From assembly GCA_027579435.1 (NCBI GenBank), contig JANBPK010000809.1, positions 310,001 to 374,000 on the forward strand: a DNA stretch of 64,000 nt. The letters are read 5' to 3'. The notes under the pieces were generated by a model that was not told the DNA's origin, did not search any database, and saw only the letters and a program-made list of their open reading frames with translations. Below are positions 1-11,068 of this stretch, one piece after another. Positions within the stretch are counted from its first letter, which is position 1. Each line of letters starts with the position of its first letter. The stretch comes from Candolleomyces eurysporus. Its lineage: Eukaryota; Basidiomycota; Agaricomycetes; Agaricales; Psathyrellaceae. Position numbers and translations under genes: made by a program.

Positions 1-991
1 GCGCTCGAGTTGACGGACCAGCAGAGGAAGTCGATCGTGGGATGGATGGCTGCGGTGTCTGCTGTGAAGGAAGGTACCAAGAGGCCTAATCTTAGGACGG
101 CGAACAAAGGGCTTCCTCCATCTCTTGTGTGAGTTTCTGACTCCTTCTCCACTGTCGGTGCATGTGCTATAACGCGGTTCGACTGCAGTGCGGCGCGGGA
201 AACGTTACTTCCCTACTTTAGTGAGATGATCTTGGAGGAACAGGACTGCTTTGGCTCAGAGAAGGGATACGAGAAGCTGCTAGATTTCCTCCCCGACAAC
301 AAGACCGTTGACGCCCTCCGTTCAAAGTGGTCTGCAGACCCATCCAGGGATTCGTCCTCAAAGTGGTCGGATCTCAAAGCCCAGATCCGGAATTATGAAA
401 AAGCCAGTCCTATACGGGTGCGTATGTTTTCTGTGTTCCTCGTCGTAACCAAAGCCATGACTCATTATGACGCATCTTGTATGTTCTGTTCATCTAGGCC
501 CAGCTCATGGCGGCCATGGAAGACATCATTCTCTACTACACTTACCCCCGGATCGACGCTGAAGTCTCCAAACACCGAAACCACTTGCTCAAAGCGCCGT
601 TCTGTATCCATCCGAAGACGGGAAGGGTCTGTGTCCCCGTAGACCCGCAAACGATTGACAAGTTTGATCCAGAGAAGGTCCCAACCATTGGGCAACTTCT
701 TAGTGAGCTTGACCAGCTTATCGCTGTGGACGGCCAAGAAAATCAGCCAGGTACGATTCTTCCGAATACGATCCCGCCTGCCTGCCAATCTGACGGAGAG
801 ACCACCCGACCGATGTAGAATCAGATGTTCAGCGAACGTCTTTGCAGCCATATGTAGAGATGCTGGACAAGCATGCAAAAGCGTTGATGGACATCAAGAG
901 AAGACAAAAGCAGGATCCAGGTTTGCTCTGTCATCTTTCCTTTTCGACGAATTGGAGTGCTGATTTGCGAGTAGATGTCCTGTCATGGTAG
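1..991 (+). CDS. PRI1: DNA primase small (catalytic) subunit, 3' part
   Basis: C-terminal part of the small subunit of DNA primase, which makes RNA primers for DNA polymerase alpha at replication origins and lagging strands. The 5' end lies outside the window. Exons appear to be 1-128, 189-417, 498-750, 819-about 920 and a short last exon ending with TAG at 989-991; introns are 51-80 nt with GT-AG ends. The diagnostic stretch APFCIHPKTGRVCVPVDP, around 580-645, is the conserved late motif of eukaryotic PriS. The sequence then continues through an acidic/leucine segment (LLSELDQL) to a basic helix (DIKRRQKQ). The catalytic aspartates would be upstream and are not visible. The final intron is uncertain because read-through also stays in frame. 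The gene is convergent with the next one. Confidence 0.9.
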
Positions 992-1137
992 AAAATTTTT
1001 CGACGACGGTCACGGAACCTCCTCAATTTATGCGGCGCTGTCATCTTCTCTGTCTATTTTCCGGAGCATCTCGTGCTTCTTTTATTGTATCGCTATCGCT
1101 GTAACTTCGACTGTAGCTTCTATTCTCTGGAGAGACC

Positions 1138-1143
1138 AATAAA
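1138..1143 (+). terminator. Poly(A) signal AATAAA after the primase gene
   Basis: A perfect AATAAA lies about 150 nt after the primase stop codon in an AT-rich stretch. The 326-base convergent gap 992-1317 holds nothing else that I can see. Confidence 0.4.
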
Positions 1144-1317
1144 ACTTTATTATTGCGTCTATCGACTGGACGAAATACATTATAAGATAAAGAAGGTCCT
1201 TCTATTGTTGCGTGCAGAGCAGCGAGACGTCAATCAGTGTGTTGAAACCCAGATCTGGAGAGCATGAAGAACAGACAACTGATGAAAAAGGAGCATGATG
1301 ACACGAAACACGGATAG

Positions 1318-2941
1318 TCAAACCAATTCCAACTCTAGGTTGAGCCATCTTAAAACCACATCGTTCGCCTCGGGCGAAACGTTCAAACGTTGGAGAACAC
1401 GTTGTCCAACAACCGTCGCACATTCTTCAGCCCTTCCAAACCCGCTGAGGCAGCCACGCCTATATTCTTCTTCCGAGAGACCTGACATTTCAGAGACAGG
1501 TGGGATGTCCCGCGTTCCATACATCCGGAGAAGTGGAGGCAGGGCAATCAGAGTGGGAATCTCCTCTGTCAGGTTGAGCAGCTCGTTTGCCATGGCGTCG
1601 GTGGATTTGAAGTCCAGCTTGACAGTCTGCAAGACTTCAAGGAACACTGAGAGTGCTTTCAACCCTACAAAGGCCGCGTCCACGGCCTCGCCAGCACCAG
1701 CAAGTCGCGAGGGCCCGTCGGATGCTGGTCGTGGAAGCTGGTTGATGAGATCAAGCAGGGCCTTGCAGTCGCCAGCTGCGGTAGCAACAACGGGCACCAC
1801 GGGTGGCGACGGTGGGCGAGATGGCGGGAGCTTTAGCATGAAGCGGGAGGCAGGGGGCGTTGCCGGTGGTGTCGTAGATGGGGACCCACGGCGTTTCTTG
1901 CCCTGTCCAGGGGACGGAGGCGGAGAGGGTGCCATATCGGACCTGTGCGAAAGTGCCACCATCGCCTTCCATAGCACCGAGATTAGGAGATTCGCCAGTG
2001 CCGACTGGGCAACCTGGGACGAAGTATAGCGTGCCAACGCACGCGCATAAATGGGGACGAGAGTTTGGAGTGTCATGATAGATGGATGGTAAATGGTGGA
2101 CGTCTTGCTCGCCGGAGTGGCCCTGGGCGCTGACTGGGAAGCAGGGCGTTCGAGTGACTCGATCAACGGAATCAACTCGTTTCTAATGCCCGTTACCAAA
2201 GGAGTCGTTACTTTGTTGATTAAAGACACCAAGCCTTCACGAACAGGTTTGAGACCGTCTCCACGAGGGTCGTTATCGGTGCCGAGCTCGAGCTGGTCGA
2301 AAGCGATTAACAGCTCTTCTGCGAATTTGGCAATCCCGAGTGCATGGCTCTGGGTTGCATTAGGGGTTGGCGCGGAGACCGTTGGGGCTGAGGGATTGAG
2401 GAAGGCGGGAGATGCCAGCAATGGCACGAGAATGGAGGAGAGGTTGGTGAGCAAGACAGACAGTGGTCTGTGGAGTGTGCGAAGAACAGCACGGTAGAGG
2501 TGCGGCGTGCCACGAGCAGCATTGAGTTCACTGTCATCTCGTTGAATGTTGTGCTACGGAAATAGAAATGCAAGTACGCACGTTGCAATCAGAGCACCGA
2601 GCGCCGACCCACGTCCCGCGGGGAGCGGCCGCTTGCCTGCGAGCACCTCGGCCGGGTTGGCCAGGCCGGTCGGTTGAGCGAGAGCCTTGGAGACGCCCTC
2701 GCTGAACTTGAGACTGAGCATTTCCAGGTAGGTGCCATCCTGGACGAGGGCCGGGGTGGTGCTGGCCGGGGGAGGGGTTNGGAGCTGGGGAGGGTCGGCG
2801 GAAGTTGTTGAGGGCTTTGTTGAGAGGGTGGGCGGCCTTGTCCATTGCCTGGGAGCTGTCTGGCTGGAGTGGTGGTGGTGCTGGAGAGGCTGGCCTGCTG
2901 GAGGGGCGGAAGAAGTTGGGGTGCTTGAGGGCGTTGATCAT
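1318..2941 (-). CDS. Conserved hypothetical protein, helical, interrupted by an N
   Basis: I do not recognise a domain. The protein starts at 2941 with MINALKHPNFFRPSSRPASP, a Pro/Ser-rich head. An N at 2780 shifts the frame, and the product continues as a leucine/alanine-rich helical protein with segments such as LEMLSLKFSEGVSKAL and HLYRAVLRTLHRPLSVLL. One intron is clear at about 2523-2585 (donor GTGCGT, acceptor ACAG) and restores a continuous reading of about 530 residues. A low-complexity Pro-rich linker lies near 1800-1930, and the C-terminus is again helical, ending LNLELELV. The ends on both sides of the N are coherent, so the break looks technical. The upstream 2942-3341 stretch (400 bases) holds only spurious frames and an N at 3009, and is probably promoter and 5' UTR. 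Confidence 0.7.
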
Positions 2942-3341
2942 GTTGTGATTTTATGTGGAGTGCTGTGGGTGGGGACGATGAGGAGGCGGGTAGGGGTGGA
3001 CAAGGTGGNCAATTATCCCATGGGTCGTTGAGAGCTACGCTAGGCGGTGTGTGGGCACGGTGTGCTAAGGGGGTCTGTCTGTGTCGACGAGGAGGCAGGC
3101 CAGTGGTCCGAAGAGAACGACGTTGATCTGCTGTGCCAGTCTGGGGGAGGGTGAGGGTCGGTCGACGGGTGGTATAAGAGGGACTCACAATGGGGGAGAA
3201 ATAACCATAAGTTGTGCTTTGAGAATGGTGGGCGCGGTCAGTTGGCAAAAGCCTTGTTGTTCTCGTCCAGAAAATTGCCCACCCTCTTTTAGCCCATCTC
3301 GCAATTCCCACGCTCCTCTCATTCCGTGACTACGCCTACAT

Positions 3342-6300
3342 TCAGCTAACCTCGTTCAGAATCTCTTTGGCTTTCCTTCCCAGCTCAGCGTCCTCGCTCT
3401 TGAGCCTCCACAGACAGCTCTCGTCCTCCGTCTCTCTCATTCGAACCANCCGCCATGCCCTGGGCCGTGTTCAGTATAACCTTCAGCTCCCCTGCATAAA
3501 TTACGATTAGTTCAGTCCGGCCAAATTTCGGAGTCAGATAGAGTAACAAACTACTCACCCTTGAAAGGTGCTATGTCATCCGGTGCAACGCGCACCCGCA
3601 CCCCATCCAGGCACTGCAGTCTTCGCAGCAGCTCTGCGCCACTCCCTTCACACCAGCCACGCGCACCCTGCCCGTCGGGAAGCTTATTCCATATCCTCTC
3701 GAATTCGTCAGATATAGACATATCTTCCACGCTGCCTTCCGTGACAAAAGGAGAGTCTAGTGATATGAGATCCGACCTTGTAGTCGTCTAACCAAAGATA
3801 AGAAAACACAGACATAATTAAACCACCACCCTCGAATGAATCACGTACATCAGGATTCAGGCCTGAGCCCGCTTTCTTCAGAGGTGGTTCCTCTGCTTCT
3901 CTGTTCAAGCTCAACTTGCCAAGCGATACTGCAGCCAATGATAGGCTGGCCGCTCCAGCTACGCCCTGCGAGCTAGTCTGCCGTTCCGACCCTCTGTCCG
4001 AGGTCGCGTCAGAACGCACGCTTCCATGCGGGCTCGAAGATCGTCTTCGCCACAGACTCGTCACCACCTTAGGCTGATCATAGGCCGCATATCGAAGTTT
4101 ATGTGATGATGCTGGAGTATCACTATATCCCGACGTGTTTCGCTCATCTTGACTTTCCTTGGGTCGTTCTAGCGCATCTAGGAACTCGGGAAGCTACGAG
4201 ATTAACTGTCAGTTGCCTTCTGCTTTCAATCTGGCTAATTATGCATAACTACCGTTTGCGAACGTAGCCCTTGAACAATATCACGAAGCCTTGCACAGTC
4301 AGAAATGAACCCCAGAACTTGTGCACATCGCTAGGAGCAAGGTGAGTGTGTAAAACTTGGACAGTTTAATGACGCAACAACCTTCTTGATACGCGGCCCT
4401 GCACGTTGGTTCAGAGCTTCGACAGCCTGTCTGGCAAGTTCAACTGCTGCGTCGTCAGGTTCAGCGACAAGTCTAAGAATGGCTAGGAGTGATGCGTCCT
4501 GAACGACAGCTAAACACGTTTGTTAGCAAACCCAAAGCGTAATCACACTCAAATACGCACGTGTAGACGTTGTCAGGCTTGTGCAAAGCGCTTTCAGTAT
4601 ATCCGAAGGGGGGGACAGAGATGCTGGAAATGTGTTCTACCGCCAGAGCCGACGCAATGACGAGGGACGTTTGACCAATCGACTCAATAGAATCCACAAG
4701 ATAGGTCAAGAGTGTCGTCGCACAAGCAATTCTAAAATCACTTCCCGCTGCATACAAGGTTAGCTTCCTCTCGAGACATAAATAGAATCTTCAAACTTAC
4801 AGGCTCGGATATGAATCAGCACATTCTCGACGGCGCCTTGTAGGACGCGAGGTTTGTCCAGAACTCCGTCCATTCGGCTGAGAACTTCTTTCATTCCCTG
4901 AGCATACCTTGACCCATCGTCTGAGCCCAAAACCGTGATGGCATCCAGCATCCGAGATGCGAACACGTTCAACGTTGCCAGATCGGAGCCAGCTCCAACA
5001 CTATCCAGGGCCCGAGCCACGTATGCTTCCACAATTGCAGGATCTATCCGAGTGAGTAGATTGAGTGTCTAAGTTTCGTAAGGAAAAAAAAAGAGAACGT
5101 CAAGGCGGGAACTCAATGATGTAGTATGACGAAATGCTCAAACCATTTTGCGAATCGAGTCGTCCGGTGACTCCAAGAATTGCATGATTTTCTCGACTTC
5201 CCACCCCTCCAAGACCAAGGGGCGGTCAGGGGATGTACCAGCCCAGACGACTGGATCAATACATGTCAAGCACGCCAGATACAGATACTGGTCATTAATG
5301 TCGTGCGACGCCAGGAGGTTTTGGATACTTCCAACGCAGGAAGTTCCTTGCGCCTTTTCCGCTTCCATAAGCTTCGAGGGTGTTTGCTGAGACAGGAGGC
5401 GAAATATCCCAAGTAGCAAGGCTAGGAGATGGTATAGTTAGTGAGATGAAACATTAGCATTAATGTATGGATTGCCGTACCTGGTTCGCGGGACGACGAG
5501 AATGAGTTGAGCAAGTCGATTGCAAATGATACATGTCCTTCGGAAAGCCTGAAAACTCTAGTTAGTGTGGGTTCACTCAAAAATTGGAGTTTTCCATACC
5601 CCATGCCCTGCAAACAATGGACGACTCTCAGAGAGATAGCAGAATTCTTCGATATTCTAATGGAGGAAAACAGCCCATTTACGACATGCCGGGCGTTTGA
5701 AAAGCTTGGGTCAGACTGCGAAACCAGCGATTAGGTTCATTACAATCCAAAACGAGACCGGAAAGAACATACGCTTGGCAGCTGCGCTGCAGCAATGAGG
5801 GCGCTGCCGACCACCGCCTCGTTGCGGTCTTGCAACCGTGCAACGATTGTCCCCGAGCTTTGCGACAGCAAGTCCGGGTTAAACACAGCAAGAGACCGTA
5901 AGGCGAGTACAGCTCTTCGTCTAATGTGCGGACTAAACGGGGATAGAATCAAATACAGTCAGTCAAACGTGGTGCCAACACCACGACCTACTTGACTGAC
6001 TAATTGTGGGAGATGAGGTCAAGGACCGCATCCTGAACAGCAGGTACGATGTCTTCATTTGCAAACGTGACTATGTTGTCAAGGGCCAGACACATTCGGC
6101 CGGGGCTGCCACTTTCGAGGTCCTTGCGAAGCGTGTTGACCATCATGAGCCGGAGCTCGTGGTGGGTAGGCATTAATTCAGCGCAAAATAAATATCCTGC
6201 ATCGAGGTCAGGATTAATGAATTCAGCGGGTTTCGTGTGTGTAATACCTATTCGTTTATCTTCAATAGATTTCCCAGCTTCGACGAGGTTCAAGGCGTGT

Positions 6301-6613
6301 GTAAGTGCAAAGTCAAAGCTTCCAGGAGGCAGGAAACCCGGAGACGCGGTCGTGGAGATGTACATTAGCATAACGAGGCATTCTTTGCACGCTTTCTATA
6401 CAAAAAAAAGTTAAAAAAAAAAAACGCATGAATGGTCAATGAAGAGGCACGAACAACACTCAGAGACGATCTCGACAGCCTCTCGTGGACTGCCTTGGCC
6501 TCGAGAGCCAGGAACTGGTCGGCTTGGTTGACCGACTGCGCAGTTTCTACCTTGCGCACAATTGAGTAGTGGGCCCTGCTGAGAGCGCCAGACGAAGCAA
6601 AGGTCACATCCAT
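3342..6613 (-). CDS. AP-4 adaptor complex subunit epsilon-like large adaptin
   Basis: Large adaptin built of HEAT/ARM repeats. AP-4 forms a clathrin-independent coat at the trans-Golgi. The start MDVTFASSGALSRAHYSIV at 6613 is chosen (an in-frame ATG also lies at 6622). The adaptin trunk signature follows: KECLVMLMYISTTASPGF, then GYLFCAELMPTHHELRLMMV and NTLRKDL, then further repeats (RRRAVLALRSLAVFNPDLL; QFLESPDDSIRKM). At least ten short introns separate the exons. After a Ser-rich hinge near 3850-4100 there is a short C-terminal region resembling an ear, containing an N at 3449 and ending with TGA at 3342-3344. Epsilon rather than gamma or alpha is inferred from the trunk pattern. Divergent from BUB2 across about 150 bp. 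Confidence 0.72.
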
Positions 6614-6771
6614 TCTACACAACGGAAAGCAGCGCGCAGGGCAGGCAGCAGCAGCGTAAATGGACGAGGGAAAGTTGGGAAAACAACGCGTCGTTAGCGT
6701 ATGGCCAATTTATTACGTAATGTTCATCATCCTCCTGCTCTTCCTCCACCACTCACACACTAGCATGCGCT
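6614..6771. promoter_or_regulatory. Bidirectional promoter between AP-4 epsilon and BUB2
   Basis: The two genes start head to head with only about 158 bases between ATGs. The stretch is AT-rich around 6700-6730 and CT-rich just before the BUB2 ATG. No specific operator was identified. Confidence 0.4.
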
Positions 6772-8033
6772 ATGGCGCCCAAGTCCAGTTCTGCTGCTGC
6801 TGCGACCGCCCATTCGTTCAATAAGCTCCTCAACCAACCACGATACAGCTCAAAGTCTCGCGGGAACGAGATTGATGATGGAACCAAACGACTTCGGAGG
6901 ATGATTCTCGTGGAGGGGATACCCTCGACGGTATGTACCCTTCCCAGCGGTACCACTTGTTGAATCGTTCTGAAATATGCTCTTGTAGGACCCGACGTTG
7001 CGACCACGGATATGGAAGATCCTGCTACGCGTTAACGAAATCCCTACAGACACCTATCTCCACTATGTCGCTCGAGGTCCTTGTGAAGTTCGCGAGAAGA
7101 TCCGGAACGACACGTTCAGGTTAGCCATTGACTTTGGCAATGCTCATCAAGGCCTTGGTCATTAACGTTCTTTCTAGAACTCTTGCGACAGATAGGGGGT
7201 TCAAGGAACGTGTCAGAGAGGATATGCTTGTGAGACTGCTCGACGCGTTTGTCTGGCGGAATCATGGTAAGGATGGATGTTGTAGAGCTCGCTTACTGAA
7301 TTCGGCTCACCGTGATATAGATAGAGCTGAAGATCAGCTCGGGTTCAGCTACGTGCAGGGAATGAATGTTCTAGCAGCTCCTTTTCTGTACACCATGCCT
7401 TCGGAAATCGAGGCGTTCTTCTGCTTTGCCAAGTTCATCGAGGAGGCCTGCCCGTTATATGTGCAACCTACGCTGGACGGGGTGCACCGTGGACTCAAAG
7501 TATGTGGGCCCTCCTATCCTTAACTTGCCTGTCTGATATCTCTTGTAGCTACTAGACCGATGCCTCCAGTTTGTTGACCCTGAACTGTACGCTCACCTAC
7601 GGTCGAAGAACCTCTCTGCCGAGATTTACGCGTTTCCGGGTGAGTACTAGGAGATGTACGCGGTTGTGGTTTGTTACTCACTAAGTTGCAGCTGTCCTCA
7701 CGCTTTGTGCATGCACTCCACCGTTGGACCAAGTGCTAAAGCTGTGGGACTTTCTGCTCGCCTTTGGAGTCCACCTCAATGTTCTTTGTGTTATTGCACA
7801 ATTGCTCCTCATGCGTGACGATCTCATGGCTTCGTCAAGGTAATTTCTTCCCATTCGAACCCATGCAGCGAAATTGATTCACTCTGTTCAGTCCCATGCG
7901 TCTGCTGCGAACCTTCCCCCCGCTGGAAGCTCTTCCAGTTGTTGGAATTGCAGTCACCCTCGTGAGGGACCTCCCTGCTGATCTCTACGACGAACTCGTC
8001 AGGCACCCTTTCGAAATTCAGAATCCTCTTTGA
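6772..8033 (+). CDS. BUB2: TBC-domain GTPase-activating protein, BUB2/Cdc16 type
   Basis: Rab/Ran-like GAP of the mitotic exit or septation network that, with its partner Bfa1/Byr4, restrains the Tem1/Spg1 GTPase at the spindle pole until the spindle is positioned. After a short Ser/Ala head (MAPKSSSAAAATAHSFNKLL) the TBC domain fills nearly the whole protein. The arginine finger is in IRNDTFR (IxxDxxR) and the glutamine finger in LGFSYVQGMNVL. Bub2-specific blocks follow: SKNLSAEIYAFPAVLTLCAC, LWDFLLAFGVHLNVLCVIAQ, and the end ELVRHPFEIQNPL. About six introns of roughly 50 nt; the first runs from 6931 to 6988. Stop at 8031-8033. All key residues are present. Confidence 0.92.
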
Positions 8034-8349
8034 TTGGACTGCGATGGACTTAATATGATCATGATGCTACGCTGTTATTTACGACCGTTCATGGACATTT
8101 GTGTACGTCTCTGCTCTTTAGATCTGTTCACACCCACTCATTCCATTTGGATTATCATTATTCGACTTTGCAAACTATTTGTGGACCCACTGCCAGGATC
8201 CTCCACCTTCGCTGAACTTGAAGCGGCACGTGATCATTTTGATTTTCAAAATGAACTTCAAATTCGCTTGTGGCCACCATATAGTCCACCAGATTCTTTG
8301 CAACCAACCTCACCAGAGTTCCTTCCACGCCCTCAGGACAAGAACCAGT

Positions 8350-9791
8350 ATGACGACTTTAGAAGCTGCGCCATTGGACGAAAAATTGGCACCGCAGGCC
8401 GAAAAGCAAACACCTGACCCGTGTGCTCAAACTCCAGTCTCCGCCAAGGGTGCGCATCGTTGTCGCTCATTACAGCCCTTGCTGACTTCCCTGCTCAGCC
8501 ATCTTCCAGGAGTTGGGAATACTGGATCGACTTCTTACACCCATAATTCTCATTTTTATGGTTGTTGGTGTAATCATTGGACGCTATGCCCCGCAGATCA
8601 AGGATGCTCTCGACACCATCAAGTTCAACGGTGTCTCCATTCGTGAGTGCCCCAGTGAATGCTCCGATAACAACCCCAATAACTCTACTCGGCACCCTCT
8701 TTTCCTAGCCATTGCTATCGGGTTGATTGTAATGATGTGGCCAGTGCTCACCAAGGTTGAATACGAAAGACTGCCAAAAATATTTGGTTCCAAGCAACTG
8801 TGGATCCACATGGGTATCTCACTCGTCCTGAACTGGATAGTTGGGCCTTTCCTCATGCTCGGCCTTGCTTGGGCGACTCTGCCTGATTTGCCTACCTACC
8901 GGGTTGGTGTAATCATGGTTGGTATCGCCCGTTGTATCGCCATGGTCATGATCTGGAACGATCTGGCGAAAGGGGACGCCAACTATTGTGCCATACTTGT
9001 GGTGCTCAACGCCATACTGCAAATTGTATTGTATTCCCCATTCGCCTTGCTCTTCATCAATGTCCTTGGGGGCGAACAAGTGGCAGGCATACACGTTTCC
9101 TACAGAGAAGTTGCGTTGTCGGTGCTTATTGTAGGTCCTTCACACTTTCAACATTCGGAATTAAGGTTTAACTCCTCTCTTGGTGACTTATCTAGTATCT
9201 CGGCATACCACTAGGCGCGGGTGTCGTAACGCGATACACGGTTTGGCGTTTAGCAGGCAAAGAATTTCTGAAGGAGAAGTTCATCCCTGTATTCTCCCCT
9301 CTGGCCCTCGTTGGCCTTCTCTACACCATTCTAGTCCTCTTTGCCTATCAGGGAGATAACATCGTGGCCAATGCCCGACCAGTTTTTCGGGTCTTCGTGC
9401 CGCTCATACTCTATTTCACACTCATGTGGACGTTGACGTTCTTCACGATCTGGCACTTTTCCTGCCGCGAACCAGCAGAGAAACGCGTTTTCGGATACGA
9501 GATGGCAGTCGTCCAGGCCTTTACCGCTTCCAGCAACAACTTCGTAAGCATGCTTGTTTTTTCTTATTGAGTTGAAATTCATTATCAAACCGCAACATGC
9601 AACATGTCAATTACTATTAGGAATTGGCCATCGCTGTCGCAATTTCGATCTATGGCGTCAATTCGCACCAAGCACTCGCCGCGACTGTTGGGCCACTGAT
9701 CGAAGTTCCGGTGCTGTTGGCGTTGTCTTGGGTTGCCTTATTCTTGCGTTATAAGTTGCGTTGGACCGAGACCCCCGCGAATGCAGCCTGA
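8350..9791 (+). CDS. ACR3: Arsenite efflux transporter, ACR3 family
   Basis: Plasma-membrane arsenite/antimonite exporter of the ACR3 branch of the bile/arsenite/riboflavin transporter superfamily. The start MTTLEAAPLDEKLAPQAEKQ gives a polar head, then splicing joins it to LGILDRLLTPIILIFMVVGV, the first membrane helix. About ten hydrophobic helices follow. The family's essential cysteine is present in VGIARCIAMVMIWNDLA, and the typical late motif QAFTASSNNFELAIAVAI is rebuilt across an intron at about 9545-9621. Four introns. Ends RWTETPANAA, stop 9789-9791. No arsenate reductase (ACR2) or arsenic regulator is next to it; the convergent neighbour is a bZIP gene. Confidence 0.93.
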
Positions 9792-9951
9792 TAATTTCGA
9801 GTCATAGTCATTCCGTTCTTTACAACGGTATATTACAATCATTATGATATACGCAGTCTTACTATGTGTACATGCCCATAAAACATGAGAGAATCCATGG
9901 ATAGCAAATAAAAAGAGAGGTCGTAGCATCGTAGGGTGGAAAGAAGCAGTG

Positions 9952-10688
9952 CTACCGACGAGGCAAACGCTCGTCCGACTGCAAATACCGTGTGTGAGAT
10001 GGTGAAGACTGGCTACCGTTTGCCTCGACCTCGCAGAGCTCTGTGCAGTCAAAAACGCCACCGCAGCACTCTGATTCGGGGCTGGAAGTTCGGAGCTCGT
10101 ACCGTGACGACGTGTCGCCGCTGTTGGAGTAGCTGCTGGATGACGGAGAATCCTCTCTGCGAAGCTGTCCACGGCCTCTCGGAGGTCCAAAATCGGGGAT
10201 ATGTAATGCTGGGCGAAGCGTCGGAGGGGGGACTGGGGAGAGCGGTAGAGAGTGTGGGAGGGAGTGAGGGGGTGGCGGTGGGGGCGAGCGGAGGCAGTCC
10301 TGTATCGGAGGTAGCTGAACACCTTTCGAAGGGCCAGCAGGGAGAGGATGTTGCTGGGCAAATTCTTGGAATTTCGCCAATGAAGTGGTGAGAGCGGTTA
10401 TATTCTGCGTCAGCTCTGAAGAAAGGTCGATCTGCGGGAGCGTTAGAAAGAAGGTCTGCCGCTTGGCGAAATTGACTCACAGCTAGAGGGTTGAAGAGAT
10501 AAGGCACTGAGAGGCTTGCACGAGCGAGCTCGAGGTCTTTTCGCAACCGGACATTCTCCTCTTCCGCTATCCGGCACCGTTCCTCGAGCTCAGCGACATA
10601 GTGCGCCTTGCGGGCACGATAGTCGCGCTGCTGGGTGAGGGCGCGGGTCNGGGGGGATGGTGAGATCCTTCTTTCGGCCTCGAGTCAT
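9952..10688 (-). CDS. bZIP transcription factor, basidiomycete type
   Basis: Small nuclear DNA-binding protein. Start MTRGRKKDLTIPP at 10688, then an N at 10650 that breaks the frame, then the basic region TRALTQQRDYRARKAHYVAE followed by a leucine-zipper-like heptad (LEERCRIAEEENVRLRKDLE). The basic region has the QQRDYRARK form instead of the canonical NxxAxxxR, which I know as a basidiomycete variant. The second half is Pro/Ser-rich (runs of Pro near 10205-10270) and carries a Cys pair (ESECCGG). One intron at about 10430-10480 is likely. Targets cannot be told from the sequence. Divergent from the amino-acid permease. Confidence 0.8.
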
Positions 10689-11068
10689 CGTCAGTGTCGG
10701 AATGGGAGGGGGAATGGGGCTGGAGTGAAAGGGGCAGTTATACTCGCAAGGAGTGAATTAGAATCCATGCTCAGATGTCACCCACTTGGATGAACAAGTT
10801 TTGCTCGAAAATGGCGTAAGGTGATCTCAAGCCCCGTTTCGGCGTTAGCCGCGGTCAATTATGTGACGCTGAGATTCTATAGTCTCCTGCCCCAGGTGTC
10901 TGTTATCACAGCTCCGTTCTTCCCTTCACGTCGTATCTGCTGAGCCTCCGAAAACAGGAAGAAACTTCAGCCCTTCAAGCCCAGGAATTCAATTTGATTT
11001 TGACATCCCCGCTATAGTAGCCGGTCGGCGTCCTCGAGCCCTTTTTCACTAATCCCACCAATTTCTTT
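10689..11068. promoter_or_regulatory. Divergent promoter region, bZIP / amino-acid permease
   Basis: 380 bases between two divergent starts. It contains a TGACG core at about 10863, the kind of half-site bZIP proteins bind, and CT-rich pre-ATG stretches. Regulation of the permease by the neighbouring bZIP is possible but is only an inference from position. Confidence 0.3.

Noticed and set aside
465..878. 137-codon minus-strand frame
   Set aside because: Antisense to the well-supported primase exons; composition mirrors the real gene.
1295..2029. 244-codon plus-strand frame
   Set aside because: Shadow of the hypothetical gene at 1318-2941, made of Ser/Arg/Gly codons that are the reverse of its Pro/Ser sequence.
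9738..10361. 207-codon minus-strand frame overlapping the ACR3 end and the bZIP gene
   Set aside because: Out of frame with the bZIP gene; low-complexity Ser/His/Arg content and no conserved segment.
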